From an uncultured Oscillospiraceae bacterium (GTDB lineage Bacteria; Bacillota; Clostridia; Oscillospirales; Oscillospiraceae): a stretch of 5,717 nucleotides of DNA. Shown in pieces: positions 1 through 5,606 of this stretch. A program made the translations under genes and the position numbers. Location of the stretch: positions 1 through 5,717 of the forward strand of contig CAADSF010000261.1 of NCBI GenBank assembly GCA_900751035.1. Reading direction: 5' to 3'. Each line of letters opens with the position of its first letter. Within the stretch, counting starts at the first letter, position 1. The notes under the pieces were generated by a model. It was given only the letters and a program-made list of their open reading frames with translations, ran no database searches and had not been told where the DNA came from.

Positions 1-40
1 GAACGCCGCAAATTCCGGAGCACTCTGAAATCTGCACCAG

Positions 41-112
41 ATCCCCTCCGTCATTTGCTTCGCAAATGCCACCTCCCCTTATCGTGCGGGGCACGACAAG
101 GGCAGGCTTTTT
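41..112. repeat. Double-hairpin palindromic repeat, possible terminator
   Basis: Two adjacent hairpins are visible. The first pairs CATTTGC (52-58) with GCAAATG (62-68) around a TTC loop. The second pairs CCCTTATCGTGC (76-87) with GCACGACAAGGG (91-102), 12 bp with one mismatch. They are joined by CCACCTC and flanked by CCTCCG and by AGGCTTTTT (T run 108-112). The arrangement of CCTCCG, hairpin, CCACCTCCCC, hairpin, AGGCTTTTT resembles a dispersed intergenic repeat seen in Oscillospiraceae genomes (from memory, not searched). Read on the plus strand, the T run could make it the terminator of a gene lying left of the window. Confidence 0.55.
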
Positions 113-257
113 GGGGGCTGCGGCAAATCCTCGCAAATTCTGACCGCAAAGCGTTTTTTCCGCAATTATTCAAACGCAGCTTTTCACAAATCTGGTGTCC
201 CATAACAGGCGGTGCATACCATAGCGCTCGTAGGGTGACTTGGTGTGTTCATAACGA

Positions 258-290
258 CTAAAAATCGGGTTCCCGCCTGAACTGTACCCG
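258..290 (-). terminator. Weak candidate terminator downstream of the pnp-mtnA operon
   Basis: On the minus strand a 5-bp stem, CGGGT (290-286) with ACCCG (270-266), is followed directly by ATTTTT (265-260). The stem is short and its loop is 15 bases, so this is only a candidate. It sits about 90 bases after the isomerase stop codon. No better Rho-independent terminator was found between the isomerase stop and position 170. Confidence 0.22.
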
Positions 291-379
291 CAGTACGCAC
301 CAAACCGTAACCAAGTGCCCCCTCTCCCCCTATCTTCTCCGGCAAGGCGGAAAAGACAGGGCCGCCGGAGGCAAACGTC

Positions 380-1450
380 TCAGACCACCGTATCATACTC
401 CCCCGCTCCGCCGTCGGCGAAGTAGCGGTGCAGGTCGAACGGGGAAAAGACGCCCCGGTCGGTGACGATGCCGGAGATGAGGTGCGGCGGGGTCATGTCG
501 AAGGCGGGATAATAGCCCTTCACGCCCTGCGCCGCCGTGCGCACGCCCATGGCCTGCAGGGTGAATTCCGGGTCGCGCATTTCGATTTTGACGGTGTCCT
601 TCGTCTCGTGGCCGATATCCGGTGCGCCGGTGACGAAGGTCGGAATGCCGAAGTGATTTGCGCAGATGGCAATCTGGAGCGTGCCGACCTTGTTGACGAC
701 ATAGCCGTCGAGGCAGATCGCGTCCGCCGCGCAGGTGAACAGATCCACGTGCTCGCGCTCCATGACGAACGCGGGCATATTGTCGGTGATGACGGTCACG
801 TCGAAGCCCATGTCATGGCAGACCGTGGCCGTGAGGCGTGCGCCCTGAAAATACGGCCGCGTTTCCGGGCAGAACAGACGGAAGGTCTTCCCTGCCCGCT
901 TCGCCTCCTTCAGCATCATGCCGACGATTGTTTCGCCGAAGCACTGCGTCATGACCGTGCCGCCGTCAGGGATGAGCGGCACGAGATACTTTGCAATCTC
1001 GTTTACCTTGCTGTAGCGGCGGTTGTTGGCGTTTACAGCGTGCTCCCGGATGGCAAGGTCGACGGGCCGCGCTTCGCGCAGCGCCAGCTTCGCCGCCTCC
1101 AGACAGCCGTCGCAGACCAGCTTCATCCGCTTGTACGTAGTCGGCCGTGCATTCGAAATGGTTTCGTCCGCCGCCTGCAAAAAGGCCAGCTGCTCGTCCG
1201 CCGGTTTTTCCCGGCACTCATACGCGGCCAGCGCCATGCCCATGGCCGCCGCCGTATACGGCCCCGCGCTCTGCGTGACCATGTCGCGGATGGCCTGCAT
1301 GACCTCCACGTGCGTTTTGCAGCGGACAAACTCAATGTTTGCCGGATAGATCCGGCGGTCGAGAATCCGCACCTCGCCCGCGTCGTACCACGCGACGTTT
1401 TCATATTGCAGCATGAAGGCCAGCCCTTCATCTGCCCGGAACTGTGTCAT
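380..1450 (-). CDS. mtnA: MtnA-like aldose-1-phosphate isomerase (eIF2B alpha/beta/delta family)
   Basis: A 356-residue soluble protein, close to the usual MtnA length of about 350. MtnA converts 5-methylthioribose-1-phosphate to methylthioribulose-1-phosphate; relatives act on ribose-1,5-bisphosphate or 5-deoxyribose-1-phosphate. Visible family marks are RPTT (102-105), TQCFGE with the expected catalytic Cys170, CPETRPYFQGARLTA (194-208, Gln202), ITDNM (221-225), AADAI with the expected acid Asp243, NKVGT (Lys254), GVRTA (302-306) and PAFDMTPPHLISGI (315-328). The RGAPAIG loop of ordinary MtnA is absent; the aligned part reads TQSAGPYTA (59-67). The start is the ATG overlapping the stop of the upstream phosphorylase gene (ATGA), with GGAGGAG 8 bases before it, so the two are co-translated. 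No kinase or aldolase gene is seen beside it. The family is clear; the exact substrate is not, so the mtnA symbol is provisional. Confidence 0.85.
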   Translation of the reverse strand: MTQFRADEGLAFMLQYENVAWYDAGEVRILDRRIYPANIEFVRCKTHVEVMQAIRDMVTQSAGPYTAAAMGMALAAYECREKPADEQLAFLQAADETISNARPTTYKRMKLVCDGCLEAAKLALREARPVDLAIREHAVNANNRRYSKVNEIAKYLVPLIPDGGTVMTQCFGETIVGMMLKEAKRAGKTFRLFCPETRPYFQGARLTATVCHDMGFDVTVITDNMPAFVMEREHVDLFTCAADAICLDGYVVNKVGTLQIAICANHFGIPTFVTGAPDIGHETKDTVKIEMRDPEFTLQAMGVRTAAQGVKGYYPAFDMTPPHLISGIVTDRGVFSPFDLHRYFADGGAGEYDTVV

Positions 1451-2274
1451 ACGTCCATCTCCTCCAGAATTTTTTCAAGATAGCGGCTGAACCGCTCCGC
1501 GACCGCCGCACCCGTCTCGTTGACCTCCTCGCCGGAGACGGCTTCGCCCGTGATGCCGGCAGCCATGTTGGTGATCACGGAAATACCCAGCAGCGGCAGA
1601 CCGCAGTGCGCCGCCGTCAGCGCCTCGGTCACGGTCGACATGCCCACGGCATCGCCGCCGAGCAGGCGGATGGCGCGGATTTCGGCGGGCGTTTCAAACT
1701 GCGGGCCGGGCATGAAGAAATACACGCCCTCATGCACGGAAAAGCCGAGTTTCGCCGCGCAGGTTTTCGCCAGCTCGCGCAGCTCCGGGGTGTACATGCG
1801 CGTAACGTCAAAGAAGCGCGGGCCGAATTCATCCACGTTCCGGCCCCGCAGGGGACTGGAGCCGTTCAGCTTGATGTGGTCGGCAATCAGCATGAAATCG
1901 CCGCGGTGATAGGAAAGATTCACGCCGCCTGCCGCGTTCGTCACGATCAGCGCCCGGACGCCGAGCAGCTTCAAAAGCCGCACCGGCTGCGTCAGCTGCT
2001 CAAACTCGTAGCCCTCGTAGCTGTGAAAGCGCCCCGCGAGGCACACGAGCTTCTTCCCGGCCAGCTCGCCGAAAATCAGCTTTCCGGCATGGCCGGGCGC
2101 CGTGGAAACGGGGAAATTCGGGATCGCGTGATAGTCGATTTCAACAGTATTCTGAAGCCTTTCTGCAAACGGCCCAAGCGATGAGCCGAGGATGACCGCA
2201 GCCTGCGGCGCAAACGGCATCCGCGCCCGGACATACTCCGCGCTTTTTTCATAAAATTCATACGGTTCATTCAT
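1447..2274 (-). CDS. punA: Purine nucleoside phosphorylase, trimeric type
   Basis: A 275-residue cytoplasmic enzyme of the trimeric PNP/MTAP family (about 270 residues is usual). It splits purine nucleosides with phosphate to free base and (deoxy)ribose-1-phosphate. Visible are the phosphate loop ILGSSLG (28-34), HAGK (62-65), GRFHSYEGY (81-89), VTNAAGG (111-117), GPQFETPAEIR (190-200, Glu194 in the base-binding position), GMST (211-214) and ITNMAAG (234-240). Asn236 is in the place of the Asn that selects 6-oxopurines (inosine, guanosine); MTA phosphorylases have Asp there. The frame continues 11 codons upstream to an ATG at 2307, but that ATG is part of the -10 box, so the start is set at 2274, preceded by AGGAAAGG. 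It is the first gene of a two-gene operon with the isomerase, overlapping it by 4 bases. Enzyme class is secure; nucleoside preference is inferred. Confidence 0.93.
   Translation of the reverse strand: MNEPYEFYEKSAEYVRARMPFAPQAAVILGSSLGPFAERLQNTVEIDYHAIPNFPVSTAPGHAGKLIFGELAGKKLVCLAGRFHSYEGYEFEQLTQPVRLLKLLGVRALIVTNAAGGVNLSYHRGDFMLIADHIKLNGSSPLRGRNVDEFGPRFFDVTRMYTPELRELAKTCAAKLGFSVHEGVYFFMPGPQFETPAEIRAIRLLGGDAVGMSTVTEALTAAHCGLPLLGISVITNMAAGITGEAVSGEEVNETGAAVAERFSRYLEKILEEMDV
1459..1465 (-). promoter_or_regulatory. Ribosome binding site of the isomerase inside the phosphorylase gene
   Basis: GGAGGAG lies in the last codons of the phosphorylase gene, 8 bases before the isomerase ATG. Together with the ATGA stop/start overlap it fixes the isomerase start and points to translational coupling. 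Confidence 0.8.
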
Positions 2275-2285
2275 AAATCCGTCCG

Positions 2286-2293
2286 CCTTTCCT
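2286..2293 (-). promoter_or_regulatory. Ribosome binding site deciding the phosphorylase start
   Basis: AGGAAAGG precedes the ATG at 2274 by 11 bases, slightly long but usable. It lies just downstream of the predicted transcription start near 2296, so the leader is only about 20 bases. The alternative ATG at 2307 has no such site and is upstream of the predicted transcript. Confidence 0.55.
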
Positions 2294-2302
2294 GTTTTCC
2301 TT

Positions 2303-2332
2303 ATCATACCGCGCGGAGGTGCGTCCCGTCAA
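2303..2332 (-). promoter_or_regulatory. SigA-type promoter of the pnp-mtnA operon
   Basis: On the minus strand TTGACG (2332-2327) and TATGAT (2308-2303) are separated by 18 bases. Each box differs from the consensus at one position. Transcription should start near 2296 and yield a leader of roughly 20 bases before the phosphorylase ATG. Confidence 0.75.
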
Positions 2333-2385
2333 CCAAAACCGCAGCGCGGACGCAATTGGCAGGGGCGGGATTCTGTCGAATACGG

Positions 2386-2414
2386 TTGACTTTGGGCAGG
2401 ACGCGTGATATGAT
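2386..2414 (+). promoter_or_regulatory. SigA-type promoter of the GntR-ABC operon
   Basis: TTGACT (2386-2391) and TATGAT (2409-2414) are separated by exactly 17 bases, and TGA directly before the -10 box gives an extended -10 element. Transcription should start near 2421, about 35 bases before the GntR start. It is divergent from the phosphorylase promoter; the two -35 boxes are about 53 bases apart. Confidence 0.82.
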
Positions 2415-2438
2415 TGTATCAATACAGTTCATACAGTT
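2415..2438. promoter_or_regulatory. Probable operator of the GntR regulator
   Basis: A perfect inverted repeat, TGTAT-CA-ATACA (2415-2426), starts directly after the -10 box and covers the likely transcription start. ATACAGTT occurs at 2422-2429 and again at 2431-2438, a 9-base period. YtrA-type GntR regulators usually repress their own operon through a short palindrome at the promoter, and this is the only such sequence noticed here. Assignment to this regulator is inference. Confidence 0.55.
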
Positions 2439-2439
2439 G

Positions 2440-2444
2440 GGAGG
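2440..2444 (+). promoter_or_regulatory. Ribosome binding site deciding the GntR start
   Basis: GGAGG lies 10 bases before the GTG at 2455. It supports a GTG start downstream of the promoter rather than the ATG at 2356. GGAA (2443-2446) could pair with TTCC (2451-2454), a very small hairpin across the site. Confidence 0.7.
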
Positions 2445-2454
2445 AAAAACTTCC

Positions 2455-2823
2455 GTGATCGCGATCAATTACCGGGATCCGAGGCCCATTTATGAGCAGA
2501 TTCAGGCGGAGCTGCGCAGACTGATGCTGACGGGGGCGCTGCCGCCCGGCAGCAGGCTTCCGTCTGTGCGGGAGCTGGCCGGGCAGCTGGCCATCAATCC
2601 CAACACCATCCAGCGCGCTTACCGCGAACTGGAAGCAGAGGGGTACATTCTTTCCGTTGCCGGGAAAGGCTCGTTCGTCGCGCAGATCGACCGGCTTGCC
2701 GAGCAGCAGAAAAAGGAGGCAATCGGCGCGTTCCGGGCAGCGGCGCAGCGGCTGCGTGCGCTCGGCCTGCGCGCAGAGGAGCTCGCGTCGCTTCTGGCGC
2801 AGGAGGAACTGACAGATGATTGA
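2455..2823 (+). CDS. YtrA-like GntR-family transcriptional repressor
   Basis: A 122-residue DNA-binding protein with one N-terminal winged helix-turn-helix domain (about residues 7-76) and a short, mostly helical C-terminal tail (80-118) that probably dimerises; there is no large ligand domain, the mark of the YtrA subfamily. Motifs are PIYEQI (11-16), PPGSRLPSVRELA (30-42), INPNTIQRAYRELEAEGY (47-64) and GKGSFV (70-75). Length fits the family (B. subtilis YtrA is about 130). The GTG start was chosen because the longer frame, from 2356, would include the promoter, and because GGAGG lies 10 bases before the GTG. The gene heads an operon with an ABC ATPase and permease, overlapping the ATPase by 8 bases, as in ytr-type loci induced by cell-envelope stress. 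It probably represses itself through the palindrome at 2415-2426. The inducer is unknown. Confidence 0.9.
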   Translation: MIAINYRDPRPIYEQIQAELRRLMLTGALPPGSRLPSVRELAGQLAINPNTIQRAYRELEAEGYILSVAGKGSFVAQIDRLAEQQKKEAIGAFRAAAQRLRALGLRAEELASLLAQEELTDD

Positions 2824-3706
2824 ACTTTCACACGTGACCAAAACCTTCGGCGGCGCAAAGCGTGCGCTGGACGATCTGACGCTTACCGTGCCGCAGGGCG
2901 CGGTCTATGGGCTTGTCGGCTCGAACGGCGCGGGAAAAACCACCGCCATCCGCCACATGACAGGGATTTTCCGCCCGGATTCCGGCAGCGTGACCGTCGG
3001 CGGTCTGCCGGTCTATGAAAACCCGCCCGTCAAGAGCCGCATCGGCTATATTCCGGACGACCTCAGCGTGTTCGGCGGCGGGACGCTCCGGGAACTGGCG
3101 GCCTTTTTCCGCACGATGTACCCCCGCTTTGACGCGAAGCGCTACGCGGCGCTGCGCGATGTGTTCCGGCTGGACGAGGCGACGCCGCTGCGCCGCTTCT
3201 CCAAGGGGATGCAGAAGCACGCGGCTTTCTGGCTGACGCTGAGCATCCGGCCGGACTATCTCGTGCTCGACGAGCCGGTCGACGGGCTCGATCCCGTCAT
3301 GCGGCGGCAGATCTGGAGTCTGGTCGTTGAGGATGTGGCGGGCTACGGCACAACGGTGCTGGTATCGTCGCACAATCTGCGCGAACTGGAGGACATCTGC
3401 GACCACGTCGGCATCATGCACGGCGGCCATATGCTTCTGGAGCGGTCGCTGTCCGATCTGCAGGACAATTTCGTCAAGGTGCAGCTCGTGACGGAGCATC
3501 CGCTGCCGCCTTCGCTTCAAATTCTGCACGAGAGCACGCTTGGGCGGGTGCAGACGCTGATCCTGCGCGGCGATGCGCAGACCATCGCGGACGAGCTGGC
3601 GGCCAGTGCGCCGATGCTCTGCGACCTGCTGCCGCTGAGCCTGGAGGAAATCTTCATCTACGAGTTGGGAGGGACCGGCTATGACGTCAAAAATCTCGTG
3701 CTTTGA
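2816..3706 (+). CDS. ABC transporter ATP-binding protein, YtrB-like
   Basis: A 296-residue cytoplasmic ATPase that would power the permease encoded next to it. Visible are Walker A GSNGAGKTT (35-43), signature FSKGMQKH (128-135, a degenerate LSGGQ as usual in this family), Walker B YLVLDEP (148-154, Asp152 and catalytic Glu153), D-loop GLDP (157-160) and switch His186 (SSHNL). The Q-loop position reads IGYIPDD (76-82) with Asp81 instead of Gln. Residues about 220-296 are a C-terminal extension ending LEEIFIYELGGTGYD. The start ATG overlaps the GntR stop by 8 bases and has AGGAGG 9 bases before it. The 3' end overlaps the permease by 26 bases. Operon with a YtrA-like regulator suggests export or sensing of an envelope-active compound; the substrate cannot be read from the sequence. 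Confidence 0.93.
   Translation: MIELSHVTKTFGGAKRALDDLTLTVPQGAVYGLVGSNGAGKTTAIRHMTGIFRPDSGSVTVGGLPVYENPPVKSRIGYIPDDLSVFGGGTLRELAAFFRTMYPRFDAKRYAALRDVFRLDEATPLRRFSKGMQKHAAFWLTLSIRPDYLVLDEPVDGLDPVMRRQIWSLVVEDVAGYGTTVLVSSHNLRELEDICDHVGIMHGGHMLLERSLSDLQDNFVKVQLVTEHPLPPSLQILHESTLGRVQTLILRGDAQTIADELAASAPMLCDLLPLSLEEIFIYELGGTGYDVKNLVL
3667..3673 (+). promoter_or_regulatory. Ribosome binding site of the permease inside the ATPase gene
   Basis: GGGAGGG lies within the ATPase coding sequence, 7 bases before the permease ATG at 3681. It makes the 26-base overlap between the two genes credible. Confidence 0.75.
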
Positions 3707-5513
3707 CCGTGCGGTGTTCCGACGGGCGCTGAAAAAGACCGCGCCGGTCTGGATTCTGTACACGCTCTACGAGCTGCTTCTGCCGCTGCGGCTGTTTTCC
3801 TTCTGCCGGGGCGTCTCGTCCGGCAGCGATGACTTTCTTGTGCAGGTCGAAAAGACAATCCTGCAATATGCACGCTTTAACGCCTCCATCGTTCCGTTCC
3901 TGCTCGGCGGGATTCTGGCATGGGTGCTGTTTTCCTGGCTGTTCCGGGCGGGCACGGCGTATTTCTATGCCGCGCTGCCCGTGCGGCGCGAGACGCTGTT
4001 TCTGGCGAATTACCTGACGGGCCTGCTGCTGTGCGCCGCGCCCGCGCTTTTGTCGTCGCTGCTTTTATGGGCGGTGGGCGCAGGCTTCGGCGCGGCGGCG
4101 TTCGCGCCCGCGATGCAGGTCTTTGCCGCGACGATGCTGGGCTTTTTGCTGTTTTTCTCGTTCGCGGTGCTGGTCTGCTGCGTCGTGGGACAGATGACCG
4201 CGATGCCCATCGTGTATGTGATTCTGAATTTCACGTTTTATGTGCTCGAAGCCATCGTACGGCACCTGCTGTTCACATTCGTCTACGGCATGCCCTACAG
4301 CCAGAGCAGCACCATGCAGTCGTTTGCGCTGCACGCCACGCCGGTGCTGGGGATTCTGCAGGGCGGGTTCCGCGTGAAGACGGACTGGCTTGATTGCGAC
4401 GGTATGTATTATATGGAATACGCCCCGCGGCTTGAGGGCTGGGGCTATCTCGGCGCGCTGGCTGCGCTGGGCCTCGTGTTCGCGCTGTGTGCGTTCCTGC
4501 TTTTAAAGCGCCGCGAGATGGAGCGCAGCGGAGACGTGATCGCGGTCAGCTGGCTGCGGCCGGTGGCGCTGTATGTGTTCACGATCGGCTGTGCGCTGGT
4601 GCTTGGCGCACTGATGGCGGAGCTGTTTTCCAGCAACACGGCGGATAACTTCTGGTACGTGCTGCTGTTCCTGTTCGTGGGCGCGTTTATCGGCTATTTC
4701 GTGGGAAAAATGCTGCTGCAGAAAACGATTCACGTATTCCGTTCCGGTTGGCTCGGACTGGGCGTGTGCTGCCTTGCGCTGCTGCTTGCCTTCGGTGCGG
4801 CGGAGTTTGACCTGTTCGGCTATTCGCGGTATCTGCCGGAGCGCAGTGCGGTGCAGGCTGCCGGGCTGACGCACTACCAGTCAAATGGCCTGTATACCAC
4901 GCAGGACGACGCGTTTATCCGGGATGTCCTTGCCCTGCACACGGCGGCTGTCGCGGAAAAAAGCGAACAGGAGCACCGCAGGCACGCGTATCAGCTCGGC
5001 ACCGACTATACGGAGCAGTATTACATCACCTACCGCATGGCGGACGGCACGCTCACCGAGCGCTATTACAGCATCGTCTACAACGACGCCGAGTTGGAAG
5101 ACCCGGACAGCCTCATTTCGCGCTTTTCCGCGCTCTATAACAGCCCATCCTGCGTCCGCATCCGCATGGGCTTCGACGCGCCGCGCACGGAGAAAAGCGT
5201 GCTCTCCTGCTATGTCTCCTCCTACGACACCGGCGCGAGCCTCGATTTGACCGGCAGCGACGCGTGGCGGGTCTACACGGCCTGTCTGGCAGATATCAAC
5301 GCGGGGCTTCTCGGCGCGGAGGACGTGCGCGGCTCCGGCAGCACAGAGGAGGCCGGCAATTATACGCCCCTGACCCTGCTCTTCACCGTCAGCACGCAGG
5401 TTCCCGGTCAGACGGACAGCTTATATGTCGATTCCATCCCCCTGTCCGCCGCCGAGACAGTCAGCGCCCTGCAGGCGCTCGGCGCAGACCCATACTGGCG
5501 CGCCGCCGGATAA
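3681..5513 (+). CDS. Large ABC-2-type permease with C-terminal extracytoplasmic domain
   Basis: A 610-residue integral membrane protein, the likely partner of the ATPase that overlaps it by 26 bases. Nine hydrophobic segments can be seen at about 22-42, 70-89, 111-135, 145-169, 175-191, 253-275, 293-315, 325-345 and 355-373. Basic clusters (Lys18-Lys19, Arg102-Arg103, KRREMER 276-282, KTIHVFR 348-354) fall on the inside if the N terminus is cytoplasmic. This puts residues about 376-610, a polar domain rich in Tyr, Asp and Ser, outside the cell. A polar loop (192-252) between segments 5 and 6 would also be outside. The start ATG has GGGAGGG 7 bases before it. The membrane part resembles YtrC/YtrD-type permeases of Firmicutes; the C-terminal part matches no domain I can name with certainty. 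Function is inferred from context: moving or sensing an envelope-active substrate. Confidence 0.88.
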   Translation: MTSKISCFDRAVFRRALKKTAPVWILYTLYELLLPLRLFSFCRGVSSGSDDFLVQVEKTILQYARFNASIVPFLLGGILAWVLFSWLFRAGTAYFYAALPVRRETLFLANYLTGLLLCAAPALLSSLLLWAVGAGFGAAAFAPAMQVFAATMLGFLLFFSFAVLVCCVVGQMTAMPIVYVILNFTFYVLEAIVRHLLFTFVYGMPYSQSSTMQSFALHATPVLGILQGGFRVKTDWLDCDGMYYMEYAPRLEGWGYLGALAALGLVFALCAFLLLKRREMERSGDVIAVSWLRPVALYVFTIGCALVLGALMAELFSSNTADNFWYVLLFLFVGAFIGYFVGKMLLQKTIHVFRSGWLGLGVCCLALLLAFGAAEFDLFGYSRYLPERSAVQAAGLTHYQSNGLYTTQDDAFIRDVLALHTAAVAEKSEQEHRRHAYQLGTDYTEQYYITYRMADGTLTERYYSIVYNDAELEDPDSLISRFSALYNSPSCVRIRMGFDAPRTEKSVLSCYVSSYDTGASLDLTGSDAWRVYTACLADINAGLLGAEDVRGSGSTEEAGNYTPLTLLFTVSTQVPGQTDSLYVDSIPLSAAETVSALQALGADPYWRAAG

Positions 5514-5524
5514 TATCAAACGTA

Positions 5525-5556
5525 AACCGCCAATGCCGCAATCGGCATTGGCGGTT
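5525..5556. terminator. Perfect 14-bp hairpin after the ABC operon
   Basis: AACCGCCAATGCCG (5525-5538) pairs perfectly with 5543-5556 around a CAAT loop, starting 12 bases after the permease stop. No T run follows on the plus strand (next bases GCAGCGTG). On the minus strand the following bases are only moderately T-rich (TACGTTTGATATT). It is well placed to end the operon or protect the mRNA 3' end, and possibly to serve a converging minus-strand gene, but it lacks the classic intrinsic-terminator tail. Confidence 0.55.
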
Positions 5557-5606
5557 GCAGCGTGTCAAAAAAGTCCGATCAAGATTGATATCGCTCTGCT
5601 TCGTAG

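Larger units (their letters stand above)
1..379. other. Intergenic region without a convincing gene
   Basis: This stretch lies downstream of the minus-strand isomerase gene. It holds a double-hairpin block (41-112), a weak terminator-like hairpin (258-290) and a 7-bp inverted repeat (337-343 with 364-370, 20-base loop). Short frames cross it on both strands (for example 55-261 plus and 184-396 minus), but they have no good ribosome binding site, mixed codon use and no recognisable domain. The 9-mer CGCAAATTC occurs twice (7-15 and 132-140). It may be a composite of dispersed intergenic repeats; that part is inference. Confidence 0.6.

Noticed and set aside
41..112. CRISPR repeat or riboswitch at the left end
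   Set aside because: There are no regularly spaced repeats, and the two hairpins do not form a riboswitch architecture I recognise or precede a gene on either strand.
55..261. Plus-strand 68-codon frame in the left intergenic region
   Set aside because: It begins inside the palindromic repeat, has no ribosome binding site and has mixed codon use; probably not translated.
184..396. Minus-strand 70-codon frame starting inside the isomerase 3' end
   Set aside because: There is no ribosome binding site close to its ATG, no domain, and it competes with an equally open second frame over the same bases.
428..1483. Plus-strand 351-codon open frame antisense to the isomerase
   Set aside because: It is the mirror of a clear gene with conserved motifs, has no recognisable domain, and long antisense frames are expected in GC-rich coding DNA.
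1444..2184. Plus-strand 246-codon open frame antisense to the phosphorylase
   Set aside because: It is rich in Arg, His and Gln as shadow frames are, has no domain, and lies wholly opposite a secure enzyme gene.
2828..3763. Minus-strand 311-codon open frame opposite the ABC ATPase
   Set aside because: The plus strand encodes Walker A, signature and Walker B motifs; the antisense frame has no family features and no promoter seen.
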